Shown here: positions 7,385 to 15,000 of the stretch, piece by piece
Numbering within the stretch: position 1 is the stretch's first letter
How the letters are laid out: each line of letters begins with the position of its first letter
NCBI RefSeq assembly: GCF_000972705.2
Contig: NZ_LATL02000010.1
Span: 1-16,752 of the forward strand
Direction of reading: 5' to 3'
DNA from: Limnoraphis robusta CS-951
Lineage (GTDB): Bacteria; Cyanobacteriota; Cyanobacteriia; Cyanobacteriales; Microcoleaceae
Length of the DNA: 16,752 nucleotides
Notes under the pieces: model-generated
The model's input: only the letters and a program-made list of their open reading frames with translations
Databases searched by the model: none
Told to the model about the DNA's origin: nothing
Made by a program: the position numbers and the translations under genes

Positions 7385-8471
7385 GAGACTGATAGAACTG
7401 GTGAATTTGAGCGATGATATAATCGAGTTCCTCATCGGTCAAAATGTAAGATGACGGTAAAGAAAGTCCTGTCTCATAAGCAGATATGCTAACTGAATAA
7501 TCCACACTTGGATCGGCCCAGCCTTCATAGCAGGGTTGAAGATGAAGCGGACAGAAAAGGATGCGGGTTTGAATTCCCTGATTTTTTAAATAGTCAGCCA
7601 GTTCAGCGCGGTTTTCCGCGTAAAAAGAAGTAAACCAGTAGACAGGCTCACAGCGCTCATCTATCAAGAACGGCTTCAACTGGGTCACGTCTGCCAAGCC
7701 AGCCATATAAGCTTCGTGAATTTGCCGCTTGCGTTCAATAATGGCTGGTAATTTTCTCAGTTGAGCAATACCCACAGCCGCCTGCATTTCCGTCATGGAA
7801 AAATTAAACCCGATGTGTTCATGGACAAAGGTACCGCGACGCGAGCGCCCATGATTCTTAAGCCGCCGGCAGGTTTGGGCAATAACATCACTGTCGGTGG
7901 TGATAATTCCTGCTTCTCCACAGGTGATGGTTTTGTTGCCATAGAAGGAAAATGCTCCCGCATCGCCGTAATAGCCGACATGACGACCATTGAACTTGAC
8001 ACCTATTGCCTGAGCGGCATCTTCAATGACTTTTAAGTTAAACTGTTCGGCAAAGGCTAAAACCGCTTCCATATCGGCACTTTGACCATATAAATGGACG
8101 GGCATGATCCCCTTGGTGTTTTCATTGACCAACTTGGCGGCAGCTTCAACATCAATACACAGGGTATCGGCTTTCACGGGACAAAAAATGGGTTTAGCCC
8201 CGGCCATAATCACCGCATTGGAAGATGCCACAAAGGTCATGTTGGGAACAAGCACTTCATCGGCCTGACCAATATCGAGCGCTTTTAAGATACAATACAA
8301 AGCAGCGGTGCCATTGCATACGGCGATCGCGTGTTTGGCTCCCGTCAGTTCTTGAATCCCGGCTTCAAACTCAGCCGTTACCTTATTCTCGGTTAAGTAG
8401 GTTGATTCCATCACCTTCTTAACTTCTAGCCACTCGCTATCATCAATCCAGGGTTGGATCTGAGGAATCAT
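7362..8471 (-). CDS. DegT/DnrJ/EryC1/StrS-family PLP aminotransferase
   Basis: A 369-residue fold-type-I PLP enzyme of the sugar-aminotransferase family, at its normal length. The cofactor lysine is Lys180 in SFYGNKTITCGEAG. Asp151 in IEDAAQAIG contacts the pyridine nitrogen, and the GTAALYCILKAL segment at about 54-65 holds the phosphate. The family moves an amino group, usually from glutamate, to a keto sugar linked to a nucleotide, at C3 or C4. The start at ATG 8471 is supported by AGGAGA seven bases upstream. Its gene follows a cupin gene and overlaps the Nudix-like gene. A cupin ketoisomerase followed by a DegT enzyme is the known order for making dTDP-3-amino-3,6-dideoxyhexoses (FdtA/FdtB type), so that is a candidate pathway. 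A 4-aminotransferase is equally possible from sequence alone. Confidence 0.93.
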   Translation of the reverse strand: MIPQIQPWIDDSEWLEVKKVMESTYLTENKVTAEFEAGIQELTGAKHAIAVCNGTAALYCILKALDIGQADEVLVPNMTFVASSNAVIMAGAKPIFCPVKADTLCIDVEAAAKLVNENTKGIMPVHLYGQSADMEAVLAFAEQFNLKVIEDAAQAIGVKFNGRHVGYYGDAGAFSFYGNKTITCGEAGIITTDSDVIAQTCRRLKNHGRSRRGTFVHEHIGFNFSMTEMQAAVGIAQLRKLPAIIERKRQIHEAYMAGLADVTQLKPFLIDERCEPVYWFTSFYAENRAELADYLKNQGIQTRILFCPLHLQPCYEGWADPSVDYSVSISAYETGLSLPSSYILTDEELDYIIAQIHQFYQSREQAESA

Positions 8472-8478
8472 CTAATTT

Positions 8479-8484
8479 TCTCCT
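8479..8484 (-). promoter_or_regulatory. Ribosome-binding site of the aminotransferase gene
   Basis: AGGAGA on the minus strand is seven bases from ATG 8471, an optimal spacing, and settles the start. Confidence 0.65.
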
Positions 8485-8569
8485 AAAATATTTGGGTTTA
8501 AAAAAGCTTTTAGCTCTAGGATTTTTCCGTTCCTATTCGATTCAATTGGTCTGAAAATTCACCGCAGAA

Positions 8570-8667
8570 GCTATAGCGTTTCTCAAAGTTCTGAGGTACA
8601 CAATCGTAAACTTTCTTCTTGCCGATGGTCAAAGATTCTGTACTTTACCCCGATGAAATTGCTATAG
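8570..8667. repeat. Possible small non-coding repeat between aminotransferase and cupin genes
   Basis: The 200-base gap between these two same-strand genes holds GCTATAGC (8570-8577) and GCTATAG (8661-8667), about 90 bases apart. The segment between them starts CGTTTCTCAAAGTT, which recurs inverted and with one base less at 11132-11144 (AACTTGAGAAACG on the plus strand). No ORF is present. This looks like remnants of a dispersed cyanobacterial repeat or MITE, but only a genome search could show it. Confidence 0.25.
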
Positions 8668-8683
8668 ATTTGACAGTAGATTT

Positions 8684-9064
8684 CTATTGCTTAATTTCCG
8701 ACAGCGTGTGGAGATCGGGGTTGATTGGATCAAAGGGAACATCTAGTAGGGCAACTTGCTCACTGTCTTCGAGATAGCGCAAGGTATGCAGCATATAAGG
8801 TTTAATCTCAATTCCTTCTCCGGAGTTCAAAACAAACTGTTGTTTTTGTTCCGGGTTTTGGCAATGTTGCAGTTCGACTTCAGCTTTACCTCGCAGCAAA
8901 AAGATCACTTCTTGGGTTCGCTTATGAAAATGACCACCTCGAACTTCACCCGCCTGAGTCGCGACAAAATTAACTTCTTGCCAAGACCCTTGGTTAACTA
9001 AGCCCCAAAATGAACCTCTATGATCGGAGCGATTCATATAACAAGAAATTTTCGGAATTGGCAT
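8684..9064 (-). CDS. Cupin sugar isomerase/epimerase-like protein (FdtA/WxcM/RmlC-like)
   Basis: A 126-residue single-domain cupin. The opening HRGSFWGLVNQGSWQEVNFV resembles the first strands of RmlC-type and 3,4-ketoisomerase proteins. The core has GHFHKRTQEVIFLLRGKAEV with His45, His47 and Glu52, and a later histidine, His93, in KPYMLHTLRY. These enzymes act on nucleotide-linked 4-keto-6-deoxy sugars as epimerases or 3,4-ketoisomerases. The ATG at 9064 is chosen because AAGGAG lies eight bases upstream; the longer reading opens at a TTG at 9121 and adds residues unlike the family. It is the first gene of the minus-strand block, 212 bases before the aminotransferase. Epimerase, ketoisomerase or a non-enzymatic sugar-binding role cannot be separated here. 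Confidence 0.82.
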   Translation of the reverse strand: MPIPKISCYMNRSDHRGSFWGLVNQGSWQEVNFVATQAGEVRGGHFHKRTQEVIFLLRGKAEVELQHCQNPEQKQQFVLNSGEGIEIKPYMLHTLRYLEDSEQVALLDVPFDPINPDLHTLSEIKQ

Positions 9065-9072
9065 CACTACTA

Positions 9073-9078
9073 CTCCTT
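9073..9078 (-). promoter_or_regulatory. Shine-Dalgarno deciding the cupin start
   Basis: AAGGAG on the minus strand lies eight bases before ATG 9064. It supports a 126-residue product instead of 145. Confidence 0.65.
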
Positions 9079-9389
9079 GATCTACACCCAATTCAAACAA
9101 TACAGATGGATTAACAAACAACTGAGGCTTAACACCTCAGCCAGCTTTACCTGCTTATTTCTCCCAAAATTCCCTAAGCAAACTTGGGGAACTCGCGCAG
9201 AGAGTCAAGCTACGGTCTTTTAATCTAAAGACTAAGTTAATATTTGCTTAGTAATTAGTAATAAGATTAAGCAGATATTCAGCATTTCGATTATAAATTT
9301 TATGTGACCCCTCACAATTTGTCAAGTTTTTTTGTTGCGAAGCTTCTGCTTCTTTATCTGGGCTTGCCAACTCTACGGTCTAATCAAAC
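9079..9389. other. Intergenic region upstream of the sugar block, next to the IS605 element
   Basis: About 310 bases without a convincing gene. It should hold the promoter for the minus-strand block, but I cannot fix -35/-10 boxes. It contains a perfect inverted repeat GTCTTT-TAATCT-AAAGAC (9215-9232). It also has a 9-base direct repeat CTACGGTCT at 9210-9218 and about 9373-9381; the second copy sits just outside the IS605 hairpin. Confidence 0.4.
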
Positions 9390-9560
9390 GAGAGTGAAGC
9401 ACCTGTCGCCAACATTTCATTTATGGCGCAGGCTTCCTGCTTCATTGACAATTGCCTCTACCAAACACAGTGTCCGGCTTTGGACTTACGCTGTCTTCAC
9501 AGGCTAGAACGCCACTTCCTGACGCGAAATAGTCACGCAAATTTTGGGCTGCATTGATAT
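9390..9560 (-). ncRNA. Candidate TnpB guide RNA (omega/reRNA) scaffold
   Basis: TnpB guide RNAs are known to arise from the 3' end of tnpB and run through the element's right end, with the guide lying just outside. Here that is the 3' end of tnpB plus the hairpin at 9402-9432 on the minus strand. On that strand a small CAGG-AAG-CCTG stem just before the hairpin could pair alternatively with its foot. The location is by analogy; boundaries and expression are not shown. Confidence 0.35.
9402..9432. repeat. IS605 subterminal hairpin, tnpB side (right end)
   Basis: On the plus strand CCTG-t-CGCCA (9402-9411) pairs with TGGCG-CAGG (9424-9432) around a 12-base loop, leaving one bulged T at 9406. 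The tnpA-side hairpin at 11081-11109 has the same stem and the same bulge. It lies ten bases past the tnpB stop. Confidence 0.8.
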
Positions 9561-10593
9561 CTCTATCATGGACTTTGCCACATTTAGGACAGTCCCAAGT
9601 CCTAATATTTAAGGGCATTGATTTCATGTGATGCCCACAACAATTACAGGTTTTTGAACTGGGAAAAAATCGGTCTACAAACTCAACTACTTTTCCTTGC
9701 TCTTTGGCTTTGTATTCAGTTAGAGTTTGAAGCATTCCCCAGGCTGCATCGTTAATCGACTTAGCTAAACAATGATTGCGAGTCATTCCTTTAATATTAA
9801 GATCCTCAAACACGATGACTTGGTTTTCGTCTACTAACTTGCGTGAGAGTTTGTGATGAGAATCTAAGCGACAATTAGCAATCTTATCGTGAACTTTAGC
9901 TACTTTTAACCTGGCTTTGTTTCGATTAGCAGAACCCTTGGTTTTACGAGATAGACGTTTCTGATATTTCGCTAATTTCTTCTCGTAGTATCGATAGAAC
10001 TTAGGCGGTTTAATCTTATCTCCATCACTCGTAACAATCAAAGCATTCAATCCTAAATCAATCCCGATAACTTTCCCTTCTGTTGATTGTTCTAGCCATT
10101 CTCCAGGTAACTCTATTCTTAAAGATGCAAAATACTTGCCTGAAGAAGTCATCGAAACTGTGATAGACTTAACCTTGCCTTTTATTTGTCGATGAACTTT
10201 AGCTTTGATTTCGCCTAGTTTGGGCAGTTTGATCAAACTACTGCTTACCTGAAATCCTTGAGGATAAGTTGCAGATTGTCTTCGGTGCTTTGACTTAAAT
10301 CTAGGATGTTTGCCAGTTCCTCGAAAAAAGTTTTTAAAGGCTGTGTCTAAGTTTTTCAATGATTGTTGTAAAACTTGACTGGCAACTTCAGTCAACCAGG
10401 GCAATTCTTTCTTGAGAGCAGGTAATTGATTAGCGCATTTTGTATAGCTCAACCCCTTACCTGTTTCCTCATAGGTCTTATTCCACTCTGCAAGAAATCG
10501 GTTATACACAAATCTAGCACAGCCAAACTCTTTTGAGAGTTGAACTTGCTGTTCTTGATTGGGGTAAAACCTGACTTTAAGAGCGGTGAACAT
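9442..10593 (-). CDS. tnpB: TnpB RNA-guided nuclease of IS605 element
   Basis: A 383-residue TnpB, the ancestor-type relative of Cas12. It opens with MFTALKVRFYPNQEQQ, the usual start; a longer reading to 10647 adds 18 unlikely residues. The RuvC-like catalytic set is complete: Asp179 in VIGIDLG, Glu263 in VIVFEDLNIKGM, and Asp345 in HDRDINAAQNL. The zinc ribbon between RuvC-II and RuvC-III has Cys316/Cys319 and Cys335/Cys338. TnpB cuts DNA at a TAM using an RNA from the element's right end and helps the element persist. No frameshift or stop is seen, so it is probably functional. It is divergent from tnpA with about 54 bases between starts, which must hold both promoters. Confidence 0.95.
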   Translation of the reverse strand: MFTALKVRFYPNQEQQVQLSKEFGCARFVYNRFLAEWNKTYEETGKGLSYTKCANQLPALKKELPWLTEVASQVLQQSLKNLDTAFKNFFRGTGKHPRFKSKHRRQSATYPQGFQVSSSLIKLPKLGEIKAKVHRQIKGKVKSITVSMTSSGKYFASLRIELPGEWLEQSTEGKVIGIDLGLNALIVTSDGDKIKPPKFYRYYEKKLAKYQKRLSRKTKGSANRNKARLKVAKVHDKIANCRLDSHHKLSRKLVDENQVIVFEDLNIKGMTRNHCLAKSINDAAWGMLQTLTEYKAKEQGKVVEFVDRFFPSSKTCNCCGHHMKSMPLNIRTWDCPKCGKVHDRDINAAQNLRDYFASGSGVLACEDSVSPKPDTVFGRGNCQ

Positions 10594-10647
10594 CGACTTG
10601 CAATGATAGACTGTTGTTATTATACAGCAAATGGAGTGATTGACCAC

Positions 10648-11055
10648 ATGAGTTTAAAATCATCAGCTAGGGCTGTTTCAGACATAAAAGCTCATTTGGT
10701 GCTGGTCTCAAAATATCGTAGGAAGGTGTTCACAGATGAAATGTTAACAACCATCGAAGCGGTAATGAACAAGAACCTAGAAAGGAATCGTTGTGAGTTG
10801 ATAGAGTTTAACGGTGAATCCGATCATGTTCACCTACTCTTTCAGTACCTTCCGCAACAACAGTTAAGCAAACTGGTTAACTCAATGAAAACTGCTACCA
10901 GTAGGGTCTTGTCTAAGCAGTTTGAGACTGAATTGAAAGAAGTCTACTGGGGCAAGAGAGTTATATGGTCTAGCAGCTATTATGTTTCGAGTTGTGGAGG
11001 TGTTACTGTTGATAGACTAAAGGAATATATTGAAGAGCAAGACAGACCTGATTGA
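10648..11055 (+). CDS. tnpA: Y1 HUH transposase of IS605 element
   Basis: A 135-residue IS200-type transposase. The HUH motif is His60-Val-His62 (ESDHVHLLF). The nucleophile is Tyr127 in RLKEYIEEQ, and the WSSSYYVSSCGG segment typical of IS200 TnpA is at about 107-118. The enzyme cuts single-stranded DNA at the two ends, recognising the subterminal hairpins, and forms circular excision products. The ATG at 10648 is chosen because MSLKSSARAVSDIKAHLVLV matches family N-termini; an in-frame upstream reading to 10540 would run into tnpB. The length and catalytic residues are complete. Confidence 0.94.
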   Translation: MSLKSSARAVSDIKAHLVLVSKYRRKVFTDEMLTTIEAVMNKNLERNRCELIEFNGESDHVHLLFQYLPQQQLSKLVNSMKTATSRVLSKQFETELKEVYWGKRVIWSSSYYVSSCGGVTVDRLKEYIEEQDRPD

Positions 11056-11080
11056 TAGTTATTTGTTGGTCGCAATTCAT

Positions 11081-11109
11081 CCTATCGCCAACGTTTCTTA
11101 TGGCGTAGG
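11081..11109. repeat. IS605 subterminal hairpin, tnpA side (left end)
   Basis: On the plus strand CCTA-t-CGCCA (11081-11090) pairs with TGGCG-TAGG (11101-11109) around a 10-base loop, with a bulged T at 11085. It matches the hairpin beside tnpB in stem, bulge and orientation. The A:T versus G:C change at the fourth stem pair is compensated in each copy, so both stay paired. Confidence 0.8.
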
Positions 11110-11135
11110 TCTTCTTGCTCCATTTCGATAAACTT

Positions 11136-11172
11136 GAGAAACGGTAACTTCAAAACTCGAATACCGTTTCTC
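11136..11172. terminator. Inverted repeat after the rhomboid gene, possible terminator
   Basis: GAGAAACGGT (11136-11145) and ACCGTTTCTC (11163-11172) form a perfect 10-bp stem with a 17-base loop, starting five bases past the rhomboid stop. On the minus strand the stem is followed by AAGTTTATC, not a T run, so factor-independent termination would be weak. It also borders the presumed IS605 left end. Confidence 0.4.
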
Positions 11173-11177
11173 GATTG

Positions 11178-11879
11178 CTAACGAGGTTTCGGGCCAGAAA
11201 ATAACCCCAATATCGGCCCTAAAATGACCCCAAATACAAATCCGCCCGCGTGCGCCCAGTATGCGACTCCTCCGGGTTCAGCACCCGTAACCGCATCTAC
11301 ATTCAAACTCGCAACCCCATTCATTAACTGCATGACAAACCAAAATCCCAGAAAGAAAATTGAAGATAAACGAATCGGAATCGGAATGAAAATAAACGGT
11401 AAAAGCGTAATCTTAGCGCGAGGAAAGCGAATAATATAAGCCCCTAAAACCCCAGCAATTGCCCCACTCGCTCCCAAAGTGGGTAAAGCAGAAGTCGGTG
11501 CAAAAAAGCCCTGGGTTAGAGCCGCCAACATTCCACAGACAATATAAAAAATCAGGAACTTAAAATGACCTAAACAATCTTCAACATTATTCCCAAAAAT
11601 AGCAAGGTAAAGCATATTTCCGCCAATATGTCCAAAACTCCCGTGCAGAAATTGAGAAGTAATCAGAGTAATCCATTCAGGAAAAGGAGAAACGGGCAAC
11701 GCAACAGGACAGGAATTTGTCAGTTGACAAGGCACAAAAGCCCAAGTGTAGAAAAAATCTTCAAGCTGTTCAGGGGCTAACCCTAATTCAATGATAAAGA
11801 CGACAATATTTGCTAGAATTAACGCCCTTGTCACCCAAGGCGTAATATAAACTGGATTTTCGTCACGTATAGGAACCAA
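11178..11879 (-). CDS. Rhomboid-family intramembrane serine protease
   Basis: A 233-residue polytopic membrane protein of about six to seven helices. It opens with MVPIRDENP, the standard opening of bacterial and plant-type small rhomboids. The catalytic serine is Ser138 in LGASGAIAG, and the partner histidine is His210 in YWAHAGGFVFG. The oxyanion-side HGSFGHIGGNMLYL stretch, with Asn88, is also present. The enzyme cleaves transmembrane segments of substrate proteins within the membrane; its substrate is unknown. The start is a TTG with GAGG ten bases upstream; it is favoured because VPIRDENP follows it directly. A loop of about 35 residues between the first helix and the HGSFGH motif contains two Cys (51 and 57) that could form a disulfide on the outer face. 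Confidence 0.92.
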   Translation of the reverse strand: MVPIRDENPVYITPWVTRALILANIVVFIIELGLAPEQLEDFFYTWAFVPCQLTNSCPVALPVSPFPEWITLITSQFLHGSFGHIGGNMLYLAIFGNNVEDCLGHFKFLIFYIVCGMLAALTQGFFAPTSALPTLGASGAIAGVLGAYIIRFPRAKITLLPFIFIPIPIRLSSIFFLGFWFVMQLMNGVASLNVDAVTGAEPGGVAYWAHAGGFVFGVILGPILGLFSGPKPR

Positions 11880-11899
11880 GGGAACAATACCTCATCATT

Positions 11900-12002
11900 A
11901 AAATTTGTGCTTACATTAGCTTATTTTTGATGGGGCTGACAACTACCTTGAGTTTACAAGAACTTCTAAACAAAAATTTGAGGTCTGATCTTCACAAATT
12001 TT
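11900..12002. promoter_or_regulatory. Inverted repeat flanking the divergent rhomboid/hydrolase promoter region
   Basis: AAAATTTGTG (11900-11909) and CACAAATTTT (11993-12002) are exact reverse complements 83 bases apart. They lie between the divergent rhomboid start (11879) and the large hydrolase start (12088). A related AAAATTTGAGG follows inside the interval. Paired binding sites for one regulator of both genes are possible; chance AT-rich symmetry is the alternative. Confidence 0.3.
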
Positions 12003-12087
12003 GATCAATCTCGACACTCATAATAGATTAAGATTTGAGCAAGTACAGAACTTTCAAGCTGATGGTTCTTTAGATCGACTCAAAACT

Positions 12088-15000
12088 ATGGAAACCGCCT
12101 TCGAGCAATTTTGGTCTCTCGTCTGGGGAACGCTCACCCTCAATCCTGAAGTCTATAACCAAATCCACACCCTACCGCAAGGAAATATCATCGCCCTAAC
12201 CATCGTGATCGCGGCGGGATTATCCGAAGCAATTGGCCAATGTGTCGTTCTGTTCATCAACCGAGTCAAGCCGCTTCGCTTTTTCTTGAGTCTGGGTATC
12301 GCCGCAGTTTTATTTGCCTTTTCTTACCTGTTTTGGGCGACAAGCGTCTGGTTAGTCAGTCACTTCTTCTATGGGACTCAACTAACTGAACTCCAACTGA
12401 TCACAGTCCTACGAACTTTAGGACTCAACTACGCCCCCTTACTCTTTGGATTTTTAATAGGCTTACCCTACTTCGGTATACCCATTTTTGTATTATTGTC
12501 GCTGTGGATTTTATTAGCAGAAATTGTCGGATGGCAAGCGATCACCAATCTCGGAACCTGGGAAGTTTTTGTCTGTGTCGGATTAGGTTGGGTTGTCTTC
12601 CAAATCCTCCAACGCACCGTCGGTCGTCCAATTGTCATCTTGGGACAGTGGATACAAAACAAAGTCGCCGGAAAACAACTGGTTAAAGACCAAGCCGGAA
12701 TCGAACAAATCATTTTAGCTGGAAACCCAATCAGTTTGAGGGATGTCAGCAACGAAGTCATCCAAACCAGCACCGACGTGATCAGTAGCGCTTCACAGCG
12801 TCGATTCACTCCGTTGAAACTCATCTTAATCGGATTAGCGGCTTTTGCGATCATCCTGTTCTTCTCTTCAGGCTCTCAAGATGCCCTCTCAACTTGGTAT
12901 CTGACATTAGGAAAAACCCTGAGACTGATCATTAATTTAATCGGTATTAGTATCATCGCCTTATTCTTTTCCATCGTCTTGACCCCCTTTGAAGCATTGG
13001 GATGGTGGGCGGGATGGTACGGATCAGAACCCTTAAAATATTTCGGAACCTCCATCGACAAGACTTCCCCCTCCACCTCAATTGATCGCTACGTCATCTA
13101 TTTAGACGGCATTAACCAAGGTTCCTATGAATATCTTCCCAATGTCGAGCGCTTATTAAATCACTTAGCCACTACCCTTCCCAAAAACATCCTGATTGTC
13201 AAGGGAATTATGCCCTACACCGTCACAAACCAACCCTTGAGTGAAAATCATCCTCTGGCTTTTTTGTGGCGGATGCTGGAGTCTTTCGCCGTAAAACGTC
13301 CGACGAATCCCATTAGTCTGATCATCAATATTCGCAATATGGTTGCCGTCGCCGTTTCAGCAGACCCTCGTTATGGCCCGATCCAAAATCAAGGTTTGGC
13401 ACAGGTTTTGTTTAACAGCTTAGTCAACTTTGGTTATCCAGTCGGGAGTAAAACCCCGATTACCTTAATTGGATATAGCGGCGGTGGCCAGATGTCGATG
13501 GGAGCCGTTTCATTTTTGCAGCAGACCCTCGATGCCCCCATTGAAGTCATTTCTCTGGCTGGCGTGATCAGTGGTAATACAGAAGCGATGAAGGTTGAAC
13601 ACCTCTATCACCTCGTCGGCGAGAAGGATAACGTTGAAAAATTGGGGTCAATTATGTTTCCTGGACGCTGGCCGATTTTGTTCCTGTCTAACTGGAACCG
13701 AGCCAAACGTCGAGGTAAAATTTCTCTGATTTCTCTCGGCCCTGTTGCTCATAACGGCCCTGATGGGCTGATGGCAGCCGAGGTATTGTTACGTGATGGT
13801 CGTAGCCATCTTCAGCAAACGGTAGAAATAATCACCGGAATTTTACTCAAAAAAGGGGAAACAACTGGATTAGATCCCAAGGAATTGATTACCCTCAGCA
13901 GCAATTATAAACGCTACAAAGCAGCCCCCTTTAATCAACTCAATTATTATCCGGTCAATCAATCCATCAATCTTGAATATTATCAACCGATTGGAACTTG
14001 GATCGGGCGTTTAATTTTACCTCCGGCTGAACAACGTCAAACCGTTAAAGGAGTTTGGTTAGAAATTTATCATGCTGATAGTGACCATCAACATCGTATC
14101 GGTCAGATTGTTAATTTACGCTGGAGTAATCAGACTCGAGTACAAACTTACGTTAAATTAGTCACGCAAGATGTTAATTTTATTTATCAAGCTTATCAGA
14201 GTCAACGTCAAGGGAAAATTCACCCAGAACGGATTAACGGTTGGCAGCAAGTTGATCCCTTAGAGTCTTTAGCTGGGGCTTTACCCAACGATGAAATGAT
14301 TGTTAAATTGCCCGATCCAGTGATTGTAGAAGATACAGAATCTGAACGTCTGACACTGTATATTCATCGAGATCCGATCCAAATTACCGGGCGTTTTTAT
14401 GGGTTCGTTCAAATTGTCAAATCTCTCGGGAATGATTTATTTAAAGTTCGTCACTACAGTCGTCAATCTCAACAGTTTGATGGCTTAGAAGAAATCGTTT
14501 ATATTCCCACCGTAATTGCTCGACGAAATGGGGTTTTTCCCTCGACCAATCACCAACTTGAAAAATCTCCCGTGAATTCCTCCGGTTGGTACATTTATGG
14601 CGCGAAAAATTCTGAAGGAAAGTTTGTGGTTGAATCCCTTGCACCCCGTTCATTATTGTCTCTAAAACCGGAACACATCATCCAAGGAAAAAAAGCCACA
14701 ATCAACTTTATGAACTTCCACGCTTGGGATAAAACAGTGGATAACAAAGGTCATGCTTATAGCATTTTACTTGATCCTCAAATCGAAGAATATCCTAACG
14801 AAAAAGCCTCAGATTGGCAAGAAGGAGAGCGAGCGTTATTGATGCACGTTTATGGAGGAATTGGCGGGAAAAAACCCGAGCCTTCACCCTGGGGAATTTT
14901 CTTCGGGCATTTTTCTTTTGGAGTGGCGAATGTCATCCGTGATCCTCTCAGCGATGAACTGCGATTTGACATCGAATATCGCCAAATTTATACACACAAT

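Larger units (their letters stand above)
9390..11127 (-). mobile_element. IS200/IS605-family element with divergent tnpB and tnpA
   Basis: The element comprises tnpB (minus), tnpA (plus) and a matching hairpin near each end, the standard IS605 arrangement. By that arrangement the right end lies at the tnpB side (about 9385-9401) and the left end at the tnpA side. The exact edges are uncertain. On the minus strand TTTAT (11128-11132) lies 18 bases before the tnpA-side hairpin, a spacing like that of the cleavage site in IS608, so it is the candidate left cleavage/TAM site. There are no terminal inverted repeats and no target duplication, as expected for Y1 elements. It sits between the sugar block and the rhomboid gene and breaks neither. 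Both genes look intact. Confidence 0.85.

Noticed and set aside
7761..8036. A plus-strand ORF of 91 codons inside the aminotransferase gene, and similar antisense ORFs elsewhere
   Set aside because: The opposite frame carries a full family match with a good ribosome site; the ORF composition resembles a reverse-frame shadow.
10594..10647. A specific -35/-10 promoter between tnpB and tnpA (TTGCAA with TTATAC)
   Set aside because: The boxes are weak matches in a short AT-rich interval, and several alternatives fit equally well.
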